Shown here one piece after another: positions 52,603 through 64,000 of a stretch of DNA of 64,000 bases. Source of the DNA: Coniella vitis (taxonomy: Eukaryota > Ascomycota > Sordariomycetes > Diaporthales > Schizoparmaceae); the NCBI GenBank assembly GCA_011317545.1, contig WUJK01000003.1, positions 248,001-312,000 of the forward strand, given 5' to 3'. The notes beneath the pieces are model-generated. The model was not told the DNA's origin. It saw only the letters and a program-made list of their open reading frames with translations, and searched no databases. The translations under genes and the position numbers were made by a program. Position 1 is the first letter of the stretch, and every line of letters starts with the position of its first letter.

Positions 52603-54126
52603 TCATGAAGAGTTCCAGACCAACTCCACCACCTCGTCCATGCTCTCGCCACTCTTGGTATCCCGCTTATACACATAGATCTGCCTCAGCCGCCCATCTG
52701 GCAGCCACTCCACGTCCCTCAACTTGTGGCTCCTCTTCTCGTCCTTTTTCAGCGCCTCCCGCAGCGGGCCAATGCTAAAATCAAACTCGGGGCCGTGCTG
52801 GTTCCACGTCGCCTCCATCCAGTCCAGCTCCAGGCCCGCAAGGCCCTTGCGGTACGTCGAGATCGAGTACCCGTTGGCAAACAGCACATTGTCCCCAGCC
52901 TGGAACCGCTGCAGAAAGCAGTCACCGCAGATGTTTGTAATCGCGGCTTGCTTGTAGACGGGCTCCTCGAACCAGCTCTTCCAGTGGTGCAACGAGAGCG
53001 GCCGCAGCCCGGCCTCGAAGAAGCCAGACAAGTCGCCCTTCATATCCTGCTGGTGCAGGCCGGGCACGAGCGTCAGCTTCGTCTTGGAATGGTAAAAGAC
53101 GCAGTCGCGCAACATGCCGTCGCCCGAGGGCAGCGCAGCATCCTCCAAACACTGCTCCTGGAAGGGCTCGAGTTTCTGCGCAAGCGGGACAGATAAAAAG
53201 ACACCTGCGCCGCCATATGCAAAAATACCCCAGGACCGCACAGAGTAAAAGTCCTCCGAGAGCTGGCCGAGCCACCATTCTTTGGCCGGATCGTAGACGC
53301 GAAAGGCCTCGTCGAGGGCGCTCAGCGACGGGAAGAAGGTGTCGTCGTCGAGAATGCCGACCCATTTCGTCTGCGGGCGGATGTTTTGCACCGTCGGCCG
53401 CAGTGTGATGAAGTGGTTCTGGTCAATGGTGAGTTGTGGCTCGCCGGGCACGGTAATGAGCTCAATGTTGTGTTGCGCAAAGAGCCCTACAAGCGCGGCA
53501 AGGTCGTGGACAGCGTGGTCGACCACGACAGCCACCAGAGGTGCGCCGCTGCCTGCCAGCCAGTGGTCAAAGGCAGGAAGCGCTTCTATCAGCCGGTCGT
53601 GGTACGTCGCCACGCCGAAAATGAAATGGCCAAAGGTCTGCTTGGGGTATGGAGACGGCACGGGGATGGTGATGGGTTCGCAAGAGAGCTCTTGAATATT
53701 GGAGCACGAGTCGAGGTCCAGAACCGTCTTGCTCGCAAGCAACGGCTCGTCCAGTCGGGTAATGGCGTTGCGGTCCATGTCCTTGGAGAACTTTGGCGTC
53801 ACACAGCGCCTGGTGTACTGGATCTTGTTCGTCAGGCCCAGCTCTTGGCGCCGCAGGAACTCGATATCTGGGCTACAGCGGCCAGGCTCAAGCGGCGGGC
53901 GCAAGGCGGTGCTAGGTGGCGCGGCACTGACAGGTGCTTCGTGCTCTGACACGGCCCCGGATTTCTCGGCTCCCGCGCCATTATAATTGCCAATATTTTG
54001 AAACTTTGTAGATATAGTGTTGCTGAGGGCGGCGTCGCGGACGCTGCTGGAAGAGATGAGAAAGAGGCAGACCAAGAAGACTGCGAGGGCGGGAAGGACG
54101 CGGTGGAAGCGTTGCGGTACAACCAT
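52603..54126 (-). CDS. Type II membrane glycosyltransferase-like protein (GT31/fringe-like)
   Basis: Probable Golgi glycosyltransferase; donor and acceptor unknown. Single exon, 507 residues, ATG at 54126. Residues 10-28 (VLPALAVFLVCLFLISSSS) form one signal anchor after a short basic cytosolic tail, then a Ser/Ala/Pro-rich stem to about 90 and a luminal domain. The key motif is KWVGILDDDTFF with DDD at 260-262, the metal-binding site expected of a GT-A fold in fringe/GT31-type enzymes. Downstream, WWLGQLSEDF, GIFAYGGAGVFLSVPLA and DGMLRDCVFY follow the order seen in that group (acidic motif, glycine-rich loop, conserved Asp). The cysteines at 84, 108, 141 and 149 are luminal. Family assignment is by motif order; a DUF604-type relative is an equal description. 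No intron is needed. Confidence 0.75.
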   Translation of the reverse strand: MVVPQRFHRVLPALAVFLVCLFLISSSSVRDAALSNTISTKFQNIGNYNGAGAEKSGAVSEHEAPVSAAPPSTALRPPLEPGRCSPDIEFLRRQELGLTNKIQYTRRCVTPKFSKDMDRNAITRLDEPLLASKTVLDLDSCSNIQELSCEPITIPVPSPYPKQTFGHFIFGVATYHDRLIEALPAFDHWLAGSGAPLVAVVVDHAVHDLAALVGLFAQHNIELITVPGEPQLTIDQNHFITLRPTVQNIRPQTKWVGILDDDTFFPSLSALDEAFRVYDPAKEWWLGQLSEDFYSVRSWGIFAYGGAGVFLSVPLAQKLEPFQEQCLEDAALPSGDGMLRDCVFYHSKTKLTLVPGLHQQDMKGDLSGFFEAGLRPLSLHHWKSWFEEPVYKQAAITNICGDCFLQRFQAGDNVLFANGYSISTYRKGLAGLELDWMEATWNQHGPEFDFSIGPLREALKKDEKRSHKLRDVEWLPDGRLRQIYVYKRDTKSGESMDEVVELVWNSS

Positions 54127-56275
54127 GGCGCTCTATCTGATCATTCTCGATCGACTGAAGGATTATAAGGAGGCGTCGCCAGCGATCGTGTATGCAAATG
54201 TCAAGGCAACGAGAAGTGGCAAGTCGTGTACGTCGAGGATTGGGGCGGGGGGGGATTGAGTCGCGAGATTCGAGAGCTGCGATCGGGGGCTGCGCCGGCA
54301 GTCGCACAAAGGAGGCAGGGCAGCAGACTAGTCGGCGAATCGAGGTTGGAGGGTAGGCGGGGATGAAACGGTGATTGGTGTCACAAAGTTATGATGCGTT
54401 TGTGTGTTTGCTAAAGAATGTCTTGAAAAGAAAGGCAAGAAGTGAAGCTCTCGAAAGAAGCGGAGGAAGAGTACGAGTAGGCCCAGTTGGTAGAGAGGCA
54501 AAGAGTGGAGCCTATAATTGGAAAGAAAGTGAGCATCTTGGGTCTCTGGATAGGGTTTTGGGGCTTCCTTCCGGCACTGAAAGTACCGAACAGGCCAGGG
54601 TACCAGGGCTAACCCACCGTCTGTCTGCCACGCTCCCTACATACGCGGCATCTGTACCTGGTACTCCTGATATGTACTGTACTGAGTATACATAGTATGC
54701 CCGGTCTACCAGCATCTAACTGACCGTCCCAGCCTTTCCATCTTCTTGGTCTTATTACCTCGTAAACAAGTCCATTCGCTTGATGGTGGCAAGCTGAATA
54801 TTCGCCTACCTAGTCATGGCCGCTACATAGTACGCACAGCATGCTCCGCTAGAACGGGGGCTTTGTCGCTGCCATCGTCATTTCAAACTTCCACACATGG
54901 GTGGCACCCACCCCATGTCCCACCTGTACATGGGTACATGGTAGTACGCAAGACCTGCCGTGCCGCTGCCGGCCTTCTGGAAAACCGCTAGCCCTGTCTG
55001 TCTGAGACTTTGAGGGGTCCTGGGCCGCTGCGGGCCGTTGACCTAAGGACCGCTTGCTTGGGCCCATCGCCGCGTAAGCCAGCCCCTGCTAGTCACCTAA
55101 GGTTGGCCAAAGTATGTCTGGTGTATAGGGGTTGAACAAGTATTCAGTGACTACATATATTCAGAGCTGGGAAACGATAAGGAATCTCAACTTCATCGTC
55201 CAGAATGTCAACCAACTTCAGGGCATTCTGAAAGAAAGTTCTGAACGTTCGAAGCTTTCCTCCAAGACCACCTGCATATTTGTCACTGCGATCTGTCTCT
55301 GCAAAAGCCACCTGAATCCTAACCCATCTCACACCACTTGCTTCATCTTTACGACATGTACTATGTATATCCCGTACCCCGGCTCCACTTTCACTCATAC
55401 CGTACCTTTGAGGACAGCGCTTGTTCTGGGACAAGCATCAAGGCAATCAATCATACATAGAAACACATCATCAGGCAATCTGGTGATTGATTCCAAGTCC
55501 AGGCCAGTTTGACGGAATCGTCTTGCTTTTATACCTACGTTGGTTATGGACAAGGCACGCTATGTGACACTGTGTCATTTATATCTGCTCGAGATGGTGG
55601 TGAACTTGAAGCGACGCAAATAAGGATCAACATGATCTTCAATATTGAATCACTTCATAGTACATTGACGTGTTCAAACAACGCTCTGGAGAATCAGATC
55701 TCCGCAACCTCTCACAGAAAAGAGACCCAATAGGAAGGATATTATCTTCGGTCTCGTCAGATATCAGCGTGTACTGACTTTTGCCACTCTGAAAAGAAAG
55801 TAATAGAAGAAAGTGTATGTTGCCCATGCAGTATTGGCATAGTATCAAACGAAAGCATAGAGCTGCTATCCTACCACCCTACCTAGGCAGGGCGGATCGC
55901 AAAAGAGACCTATGTAGGTTCAGAAAACAAAGTACTTTCCAGGCTTAGGTAATCTCTTTGTACCATGCAGGGGTCCAGATCGTAGCCTTGCCTATCTGGC
56001 CAATCAGAGCCCAGTTGCCGACGATGGTTGCCTCCAGGGCTCTGCATATATGTACATATGGACGTTTTGGAGCATTCGCTTTTCAACGTGGTGATTTGGT
56101 TTTTTTCCTGGTCCAACGAGTAATACTCCACCTCAAAAGTAAGCTCATCAAAAAAAGAACAGAAAAAAAGCAGACTCAAAACTTAAAGAATGAGAACTCT
56201 GCTAATTTTGTCAGTTTCAGCAGATATCTACGCATTGCAAGGCACTGAGGCCATTCAGAATCAAGATCGCCCGCA
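54127..56275. other. Intergenic region, no supported gene
   Basis: 2.1 kb holding the promoter of the glycosyltransferase-like gene at its left end. A stretch at 54480-54500 superficially resembles a tRNA A box but no B box or cloverleaf follows. Exact TACATAGTA/TACTATGTA motifs lie at 54689, 54824 and 55359. The remaining frames are short and unsupported. Confidence 0.55.
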
Positions 56276-57142
56276 ATGAAACGACTGCCTTCCAGTCGCA
56301 CTGCCTCTCCCCCGACCAAGAAGGCAAGGTGCACCAGATCACAAATCACCGCGTCTGTCCTCGCTCCGCGCGCTGGCGTTACTGATGACGAAGATGAAGA
56401 AGAACAAAAAGAAGAAGAAGAAGAAGAAGAAGAAGAAGAAGAATTTCCTGAACCAGGTACTCCGTACACATACTCAACTTGGATGCGTGATTATTTCGTT
56501 TTTACTATAATTGCGGCTGGTGAGATTGAACGTCGCATCCCATGCCTCAACTGCATCAAAGGTGTGATTGCAGAAATGTGCAATGGCTGTTGCGTATCTG
56601 CCGTGGGAATAAATGTTTGCAACCGATGCATCGACCTGAATCTACCTTGTGTTGAGTCGCCCCCGCAGCTCGAGCCGTTTATCGAAGAAGTCGCATCGAC
56701 CAAGCGATTCGCTATTGGAATATCCTTCGAAGTCTATCCAAGTACGACAGATGCTCTTCTTCTCAAGGCAAGGGATGTCGCCCAGCACGCCACTTGGGCC
56801 TGGAGGGCTGCTTTTAAACACTACCAGAGCGGTCGCCTCAATATTTCCCATCCCCCTCCTGCTGCTACGCCTGCCGTCGACGCCGCTTCCCTGCAGGCCG
56901 AGATCACTACTTTGAAGCTGGAGAAGACCGAGAGTCATTCAGCTTTACGAGAGTGCGCCGAACTGAAAACTGCTTTGATGAAAGAGAATGCGGCCCTGCA
57001 AGAGGAGGTCAAACGACTTCAAGAGGCTGTATCGCACGGCCAGGTCGGCGTTATTACGTATAAAGAATGGCATGAGAGACAGATGGCTGCTGAGGCTGCT
57101 ATGAAAGAGGTTTTCAAGAGTTTGGCTCCGCCACCGGAGTAG
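56276..57142 (+). CDS. Cysteine-rich, Glu-rich coiled-coil protein of unknown function
   Basis: Single exon, 288 residues, ATG at 56276. I do not recognise a characterised homologue. A basic Ser/Pro/Lys N-terminus is followed by an acidic run at about 38-56 with ten consecutive Glu, encoded by a GAA/GAG microsatellite. A cysteine cluster has Cys at 90, 93, 102, 105, 106, 115, 118 and 125 (spacing like CX2C...CX2C...CX2CX6C). This recalls the fungal DUF3716-type zinc-binding motif, though the match is weak. Residues about 205-262 have heptad-like Leu/Ala and charged residues (ITTLKLEKTE, LKTALMKENAALQEEVKRLQ), a likely coiled coil. Such proteins occur in variable, lineage-specific gene sets of ascomycetes, which fits its place between long gene-poor stretches. 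It converges on the membrane-protein gene 218 bp away. Confidence 0.65.
   Translation: MKRLPSSRTASPPTKKARCTRSQITASVLAPRAGVTDDEDEEEQKEEEEEEEEEEEFPEPGTPYTYSTWMRDYFVFTIIAAGEIERRIPCLNCIKGVIAEMCNGCCVSAVGINVCNRCIDLNLPCVESPPQLEPFIEEVASTKRFAIGISFEVYPSTTDALLLKARDVAQHATWAWRAAFKHYQSGRLNISHPPPAATPAVDAASLQAEITTLKLEKTESHSALRECAELKTALMKENAALQEEVKRLQEAVSHGQVGVITYKEWHERQMAAEAAMKEVFKSLAPPPE
56397..56443. repeat. GAA-rich microsatellite coding a poly-Glu run
   Basis: A run of mostly GAA triplets within the cysteine-rich gene, reading in frame as Glu. Confidence 0.85.
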
Positions 57143-57360
57143 AAAACAGTATCTGCTCATACGAATTGGACGGCAAGGCATCACAGAAACAAATAAATTG
57201 CGGCTCAACATGCAGGGTATCTATCCTATAATACAAAATCACCCCAACCTTTTCCTATGGTGATGTCAATCCCTGCGCCACTATCTTACAAAGATGATCC
57301 ATGAATCTCGTTCGACTTTTCTTATTTTTCAGCTGCCGTCCTTCTCCTTCTGTACTTATT

Positions 57361-60300
57361 TCACGTTGTCCGCAAACTTCTTGGATTTGAATTAGCAGTA
57401 GCACCTACAGAGCTACTAATGATAGAACTTCGATTACTCCTGACCCGCGAATCCACCAAATTCGGACTTGGAACTGCTTCTCCGCGACTCAGAGAAGTCG
57501 ATGGAAGCGTTGATGGCCTCCTGTTATACGTCACCCTGGCTATCCGTGGCTGCTTAGGGCGCTTTGCCATATCTCGCGTGATTCTGCCCGAACCACCCAC
57601 GACCAGCTTCTTGCTGGTGAGATTGTTCAAGTTCTGCCCTAGTCCGGCAACTCTCTGAGCAGCATCAGCCTGTACAACGTCTCCATACTTTGGCGGTGCG
57701 TCGGGGTCGTTGACCTCGGATACAGCGTCCAGGACCGATGTGATTTCATCGTCTGTGTTTGAGGTACTCGCGAAAGAATGCACTCTAGCGGCAGGCCTAG
57801 GCGAACTGAAACCACCTTGTATTGGTTGGGCACCGTGAATGGATGAGGCTGGCGACGGTATTTGAGACTGTTGTTGCAGGTTATGAGGCGGCGAGCTAGA
57901 AATTTGACCCGGTGTCAAAGTAGCTGAAGTCCTGGGAGAGATGGCCGAATTTCTGTTTAATGGTGTCAACTCAATCTCCTCCTGGACGCCAATCAATCCG
58001 TCGATCTCATCCAGCTCCTTCAAATATTTCTGTCTAGCCAAGCCGCGAGGGCGTAGCCCTAGAGGCGGGATTCCGATTGGCAATTGCCGCGCCAGTTGTG
58101 ATCCGATGGTGGCAACATGAAGGGCGTCCAGTCTCGGAGCGAACGTCGGCATCCGGTATGTAAACAAGGCCAGAAAGACCAATGTGCAAATCTCCACCAA
58201 TATGAGCAGCGATACAACAGCCTTGGACGGATTTCGCATCTCCGGTTTGACTATTGTAGTCCCGTTGCTGATGTAGATGGGGCGTGCGCTGTCAATCTTG
58301 GATGAGTCTGCGGTGAGGGTCAAGAAAGCCTCACTAGCGAGGTACATGCCGGCCTCGAGAGCATCTTCGGTGCTAGTATTGTATCCAAAACCAGAGAACC
58401 ATTCTGCTACCATTCGACTAACATCGCCAACAACCTTTGCACTTGTCTCATTCGCTGCAGAGATATTGGTGCTTGGCGCATCGAGACTTGGGACCTTGCC
58501 GGGATAATTCAGGAAGCTGCAGTCCAAGTTGGCAGTAGAGAAACCGTTGTGGAAGTACCCCGTGTACACAGAAAACGGAAGTCCCTTGAGGCAAGCTGCC
58601 ACGAAGCTGTCACGCTGTTCTTGGAGCGTACTTGCGTTTTGTACTTGGAAAAACCAGGACTCATTGCCGAGCATAGCATTGACGAGGACGGCTAAAGGCC
58701 CTGGGGTGGTCTGATTCCAGTTGTTCCACGGATCAGCTCCATAGCGGAAGAGCAAGACTTCTGATATGTTGCGGGCATTTCTGTATACTCGCGTGATTAG
58801 TGTGAGTATCAGAAACTAGACCTGAATGCGCCGTGGAGTAACTGGACTCACTCTTCGGCAGGAGGCTTCCGGGAAACAAACTCAACGTCGTTGAAATCAG
58901 CTTCCAGAACCGCCTGACTAGGCCATTGCTGAAGCAAGACGCCGGCGTTTCCGCTGTTGTGGTCATTTGGAAGCTCGAAGTATCCTCTGGTGGTATTTGC
59001 AACGCAATGAACTGTCATATTATTCATGGGCGTCATCTGGAAGCTGGACCAATTGGCGATGAGGCTCCCATAGGGAATATAGTTGTCTACCCATAGGTCC
59101 TCGACAATGTCTTGTCTGTTTCTGCTGATAGTCCAGGGAGTCTTCATATAGTCGCCTGGAACGCAGAACCGATTACTTGTCTCCTTGTTGCTGAATGAGC
59201 CTGTCAATGGGCGATCACCTGGACAAACATCAGGGTAAGTCGAACGAGGCACAACCTCGCACGTGGCACTCGAGTTGAACCTGATGGCATGTTCCCGCAA
59301 CACTCCTGTAGAGAAAGTTTGCGAAAATGTGCTGACGTAAAAAGGAATTGGCTGAATACTGGTCTTTTGGTAGTAGTAGAGGGTATTTCCCACATCTGCC
59401 ACCCAATTATCACCTTCGCCAGCCGTTTCTGGCCATATATGATACAGGCTGTCCATGTCGGACAGCGTCGCTAGGCTTTCACGGACTTTGCGCGCAACAA
59501 GGTTGCCAGGAGTCATGGCCATATCTGCTGGCTCAGGGTCGTACCCGCCTACCGTATAGCCGATGTTGATCAGTTTGCGACAGGCTGTATTGTTGTTCTT
59601 CGACTCCGGTACATCATTGCATGCGGCGATGCGGACTTGGTCGACTCTAACTGCAGAGATCTGTAGCATGGGTAAAACCATGCCTTGAAGCCACAGGTTA
59701 GCAATATTTATCATGTAGGTGAACGACGCAAGTGAGGGCGTGGTTATTTCTGTAGATGAACTCACTCAGAACAATCAGCATAGAACCAGCACTGGCCCAC
59801 CACGATTTCCTGTCGCCATTAATTCTCATCCAACAGCCATCTGCCAAGGCAAGCAGCTCCCGTGCGGTGACTTTCTGTCCTGGTCGAACATTTTGAACAA
59901 AGGCAACCGACGCGTGATCGAGGACTGTGGTCACGGCAGGGTACGCAACGGCTGAACAAAAGCACGCAAGAATATTCGAGGCTCGAACCCATCGGGGTAC
60001 CCATGCGAGATCGTTCGGCGTGTACAGACCAGAGATTTCGTAAGATTTTCCGTACCAAGTTAGAGGTTTGACGTCCAGAATACAGACAATTACCCAAGGG
60101 ACGACCAGCAAAGGAAGGTAGGCAATTAGTAAGAGGGCCGTCGACCAGTGGTATCGAACAAGATTTGGCGGGTCCACAGGCGGTCGGCGAGGTCTTGTTC
60201 TTTCTCTGATGGACTCCCGAGGAGGCCCTCCCCTGGCCAACCGAGTTCGCTGTGTCGATGAGCTCCCAGCGAGCCTTGTGAGGGTCTGCGTGCGCAGGCT

Positions 60301-60522
60301 TCGCGAGGAAGCTTGTCGGCCGAACGGACGGATGGGTGTCGACCGACTACTTGACGGAACGTTTGGGGACGCGGAGTTGGTAGTTGAAGGGGTTCGGCGA
60401 GGTGGTGAAGGAATTGGTAGCGCTTCTTGCGGGGCGACGGGGTGTGGGACGGGGGATACTGGTGGAGAAGGCAGGTTGCTGGTTGCACTCAAGGTCAAGA
60501 CGGCCCTAGAGGGCGTCGTCAT
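57361..60522 (-). CDS. Unrecognised 1002-residue multi-pass membrane protein
   Basis: I cannot name a family. Exons: 59766-60522, 58852-59683 and 57361-58780. Introns are 59684-59765 (GTGAGT...TTCAAG) and 58781-58851 (GTGAGT...TACAG). Splicing joins SMLIVL to SMVLPMLQ and KPPAEE to NARNISEV. The N-terminus (1-120) is Ser/Pro/Arg-rich. Predicted transmembrane segments lie at about 125-149, 181-201 and 241-262. A large domain (about 265-715) with many N-glycosylation sequons and scattered cysteines is then followed by a last transmembrane helix at about 717-738 and a Ser/Pro-rich cytosolic tail of about 260 residues. The layout suggests a plasma-membrane protein with an extracytoplasmic sensor-like or scaffolding domain; that is inference. 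The second 3' splice site is canonical; the first uses AAG with a CTAAC branch-like site 16 bp before it. Confidence 0.75.
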
Positions 60523-63500
60523 ATTTGACGAGCTATCATGTGCCTCGCCCGCTGGTAGCAGGCAGGGCGAGGTAAGGCGAAAGCAGCTGAGCGGTAGCCT
60601 GGGCTGAAGAAGAGACCGATAGCGAAGGGCTCAGCTGGCCAACTGTGGGTTGCGTACGTAGCACTGTCGGAGGCCCGGTAATAAAGGTCCGGTCATGGCC
60701 CAAAGAGAGTGAGCTGTCTCGTCTTTGTAACCTTGGGGCAGACTGACGATGGATGGCGAATGAAGATCGGGCCAAGCATTGCTGGAGCCGGCAGGAGGGT
60801 CGACAACCTATGGCAGTGCCACAAGTAGTCCTCATCGACATAAATCCGGGTCAGGGACGTTTTGGCATGGCTGAGTGTGTGTTGGAGACTACCCTGAAGT
60901 TGGAATTGTGAAGAGGTCTGAAGTCTGCGAGCGGCCGCGAGATGTGGATGCGCTCGAGAGCACGAGGCAGGCCAGCCTAAACACTGCAGCGTGTAATTGC
61001 TGAGACGGCGCTCTGAAAAGCAGAATGGAGAGCTCAGCTCGGGAAGCGAGAGAAGAGCATGTAGACAAACGGAAAAGCGCGGGAAAGCAGTACACATGCA
61101 ACTTGAAGCAGCAGCCAAGCGTGGCTGGATGTGACGTGATGTTTTACTGCACTGCAAGGCGCAAGTTGGCTTATGAGTTGCCTATTCGAGACTTGAGCTG
61201 GGGAGTTTTCTGCATCTGTGCGGAGGGACCAAGATCTAATACGCTGCCCTGCCTGTGTGGTTGTAACCATATTGTGATGTAGAATATTGAAGTTCTCGTG
61301 GCGGCATTGTGGTGTGTTGCCTTAGGGTGAGGGTATTGCACATTGCTCAAGCAGTTCTGGAAGGGTCGGTGCCGACTGGGTGCAGCCGACACTCAACAGT
61401 TCAGATAAAATCGGCGATATTGCATCATGTTGGCAGCCGGCTTCATCTGTTGCCGCTGAGATGTCGAAGGAGAGAAGTCCGGTGAGGTTGAGGGCTGCCA
61501 CGCAAGGCGAACCAATCACAGACTCGAGTCTTAGAACCCCGAATCTAGCTCCAATTAGGCAGGAGGTCGGCTTCAGCCTTGCCACTTACAAGCCCAGGAC
61601 AATAGGTACGTACCTCGGTACACGAGTACTTATAGAGGCGGCCGCAACGTAGAATATAGCCCCAGGAATGCTCATGCTTTGCAGAGATATATATGTACAC
61701 AACAGTTTCACTTGCGGAAATTGGTATGCAAGCTGTTGGAGCATTGGCATTTGTGTGCTGGAGGACTCGGCCCTATCGATGCACTGAAGAAGTATTTTCC
61801 TTTTATCCGTCGGATTGACATTGCCTCCAGCAGCCTTTTTGAGTCCAATCAGACCAGAATAAGGATCATCTACATCATTCCTGGAAGACTTGAAATCACT
61901 CAATAATGCCTGACAAGGTCCAGAGCTTCGCATGCAGTGTCACCAAAAGCCTAACTGATACTGAACTTTGCAGATGCATGCACACTGTCAAGCATGTAAT
62001 ACGCTGCTCTTTTCTCAGTCTACCGCCAGATAACAGAGATTAATGCACATTCCCATCGTGGGCATAATGTAAAGTAAGCCAGACACTTGACGATACATTC
62101 CTCCGTATATACTTATTCCTTGAACGGCGGTCGAACAGCCTCGGATAGGCTCTCGCTATGTCTTCAAATATTGCCATAGGCTCGGACAAAGAATAAATGA
62201 TGAAGCCACAGAAGCAATCTGTGTATTCCCTGTTTTGCCTCATGAAAGAAGAACAGACTTGAATATTCATACACTTGTGTAAGCCTTTCTGTGGCACTGG
62301 TATGACGTGCCAATTCCCTCGACCATCCAATCCGCTTGCGCTTCCGCTTTCGACGCCATATGACCAATCTTTCCATAGAAGCGACTATTTGATGCGAGAA
62401 ATATAACCGCTTCCCTTGTATATGACCATGGGGAAGGCTTATCAAACACATTACTTTCTGCTAATCAGACCAATTACGCGTCTTTGTGGACTCCAAACAT
62501 GGCTCACGGTTCGCCATTCAACAGTCACAATTGGGAACGATGAAAATCGCAAGGTAGATAGACTCTGGAATATGGATATACGAATTACGAAAGCAGGAAA
62601 AATCAAATATGTAGCTCTTCTCTAAAATCCTAGCACTCTCTAACTGAAGGGTTGAGAGCGCACCAATAAGTGAATCATATATCAGCTGAGATCATATAGA
62701 TAACACCGTGTGTCGCTGAGTTTCTCATTGTTGCAGGAAACCTGATTGTTCAATAGTTACTGCGGAATTGTTCAGTCGCCAAACTGTGCAGCGTGGCATG
62801 GTGGGATGTTGAGGCTAAGTGTATTGAAGTATCCTTGATGAGCAACATTGTTGGAACCATACTCTGAACAGCCGCTGAACATGCTTGCGATATCGTAGAG
62901 GAAGGCTAAATAGTGTAGAGATTCGAGTTTGAAGTTGGCATACAAGCAAACCAAAACTCAAACAAAACAATACGAAATGACGATACTTGGTAGAAAAGAC
63001 CGCAAGACTCCGCTTCACGCTCCTCTTTTGTCTCGGTCTCAGCCTTTGTCCGTTGGGAGTGCGCCCCGATGGTTCCAAGTGACCGCAGGCTCGAATGTCT
63101 GGTCTTTGAAGAGATGGGGAATTGCTCTTTTGTCTGCATGACACTAGCAGAAGCCAGCGTCGATCACCATACAAACCAAGCATAGATTTCGTTCGCGTGC
63201 GGCGGTATGTACGTAGTCATGAGTAAGCTTGTTTGAAGTGCATGGTGTCCTACCCATAGTATGTCGTATACGACAACAGAGTATTTACCGAACTCTGCCG
63301 ACGTGCCAATCCTTATTTATCCGGGCCCCAACTGACACACAGTATTGCGACAGTCAACGAGTCAACATATCCAATCACAGCCCTAGATGTGACAGTGGCA
63401 GTGCAGCTGTCAGATAGCACGACTCGGCCGATGCTTTGCTGTCGCTGCAAACGGAATGGAGATGTCTCCACGCCCAGAAGATCAGAATGAAAATCTACAG

Positions 63501-64000
63501 GCTTTAGACCCTGCATAAAAGGTGTGATGGTGGCGATACCCACACTGGATAGTAGATCCAGCGGAGGCCGCGTTTGGCCGTCAGCGCAGGGCAAAGAGCC
63601 CAATGAGTTCATCCGGGTTCTGTGGATGGCTTCTTGCTCTCTGGGTTTGGTTTTCAAAAAGGGGAAAAAAGGGAAAAGACTTTTGTGCTTGGCGTACAAA
63701 TCATCGACGTTATCCAGGGCGGCAGGTGTGCATACAGCGTTGATCCCATCGACGTCTTGACAGCGAATGTTCTATGTACATAGTACAATACAGGTATCAA
63801 GATACAAAGTGCTCTGTTATGTACTATGTAGGTATGTGCCTGGTACTACTCGGTGCTCTTCTTTTCGGGTATTGTTCGCCTTCCTTACCGCGCTATCAAC
63901 AGAATGATGACGTGCAAGTACCGTATCGCCATGGTCTGCAATTAAGTCTGATCAGCAGCTTGACTACGAGATTCGCATGGCGAGAATGAGTCGATAAAGA
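60523..64000. other. Terminal non-coding stretch, no supported gene
   Basis: 3.5 kb at the right edge. The left end should carry the promoter of the membrane-protein gene. Small frames (up to about 150 codons) have no recognisable domains. A minus-strand frame running from about 63757 down to 63313 reads smoothly but lacks an ATG near its start. TACATAGTA/TACTATGTA motifs lie at 63777 and 63822. Confidence 0.5.

Noticed and set aside
54470..54560. tRNA-like A box (CAGTTGGTAGAG)
   Set aside because: No matching B box and no cloverleaf can be drawn.
63313..63757. Minus-strand frame of about 148 codons near the right edge
   Set aside because: Reads smoothly (DVDGINAVCTPAALDNVDDL) but has no ATG near its start, an in-frame TAG just upstream and no recognised homology. 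It could be an exon of an unseen gene, but I cannot support it.

Overview
The window reads as a nuclear chromosome segment of a filamentous ascomycete, most likely a Sordariomycete and probably Hypocreales-like. Genes carry short introns (mostly 60-160 bp, GTRNGT...YAG), the proteins are typical of filamentous fungi (delta-12 desaturase, Zn2Cys6 regulator, WSC protein, eIF3b, CCT beta), and an 18-kb AT-rich block shows the TpG/CpA loss expected of repeat-induced point mutation (RIP). Genus-level placement is inference from protein style only.

Layout. 1-1413: 5' part of a glycogen debranching enzyme gene (minus), running off the left edge. 4976-6501: delta-12 fatty acid desaturase (minus, two exons). 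About 6.5-10.9 kb: long non-coding stretch. About 10.9-29.2 kb: an RIP-saturated block with almost no ATG-initiated frames. It holds two full-length copies of one Ty3/gypsy-type LTR retrotransposon in opposite orientation (12552-19812 minus; 21203-28464 plus). Each has 339-bp LTRs and an exact 5-bp target-site duplication (CCGTA; ATAAT), and the flanking and intervening sequence is also RIPed. 29.2-31.4 kb: non-coding, microsatellite-rich.

31464-33815: a TBC-domain protein (minus) with unusual catalytic positions. 38395-40809: eIF3 subunit b (minus, three exons), divergent from CCT2, the T-complex subunit beta (plus, four exons, 41846-43670). CCT2 converges on a small secreted WSC-domain protein (minus, three exons, 43849-44495). 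46576-47147: a TIGR04076-type small protein (plus), converging on a large Zn2Cys6 transcription factor with a Q36 tract (47494-51082, minus). Then in tandem on the minus strand: a CMP/dCMP-deaminase-fold nucleoside deaminase (51335-51995) and a type II membrane glycosyltransferase-like protein (52603-54126). 56276-57142: a cysteine-rich, Glu-rich coiled-coil protein (plus), converging on an unrecognised 1002-residue multi-pass membrane protein (57361-60522, minus). 60.5-64 kb: no gene I can support.

The genes are independent housekeeping or accessory loci rather than one pathway cluster; I see no biosynthetic cluster and no CRISPR, rRNA or tRNA. The most notable structures are: (i) the inverted retrotransposon pair, with an 11-nt LTR/primer-site complementarity suggesting Tf1-like self-priming and an extra antisense reading frame between integrase and the 3' LTR; and (ii) a 9-bp palindrome-half motif, TACTATGTA/TACATAGTA, present more than 20 times in the non-coding, non-RIPed DNA.
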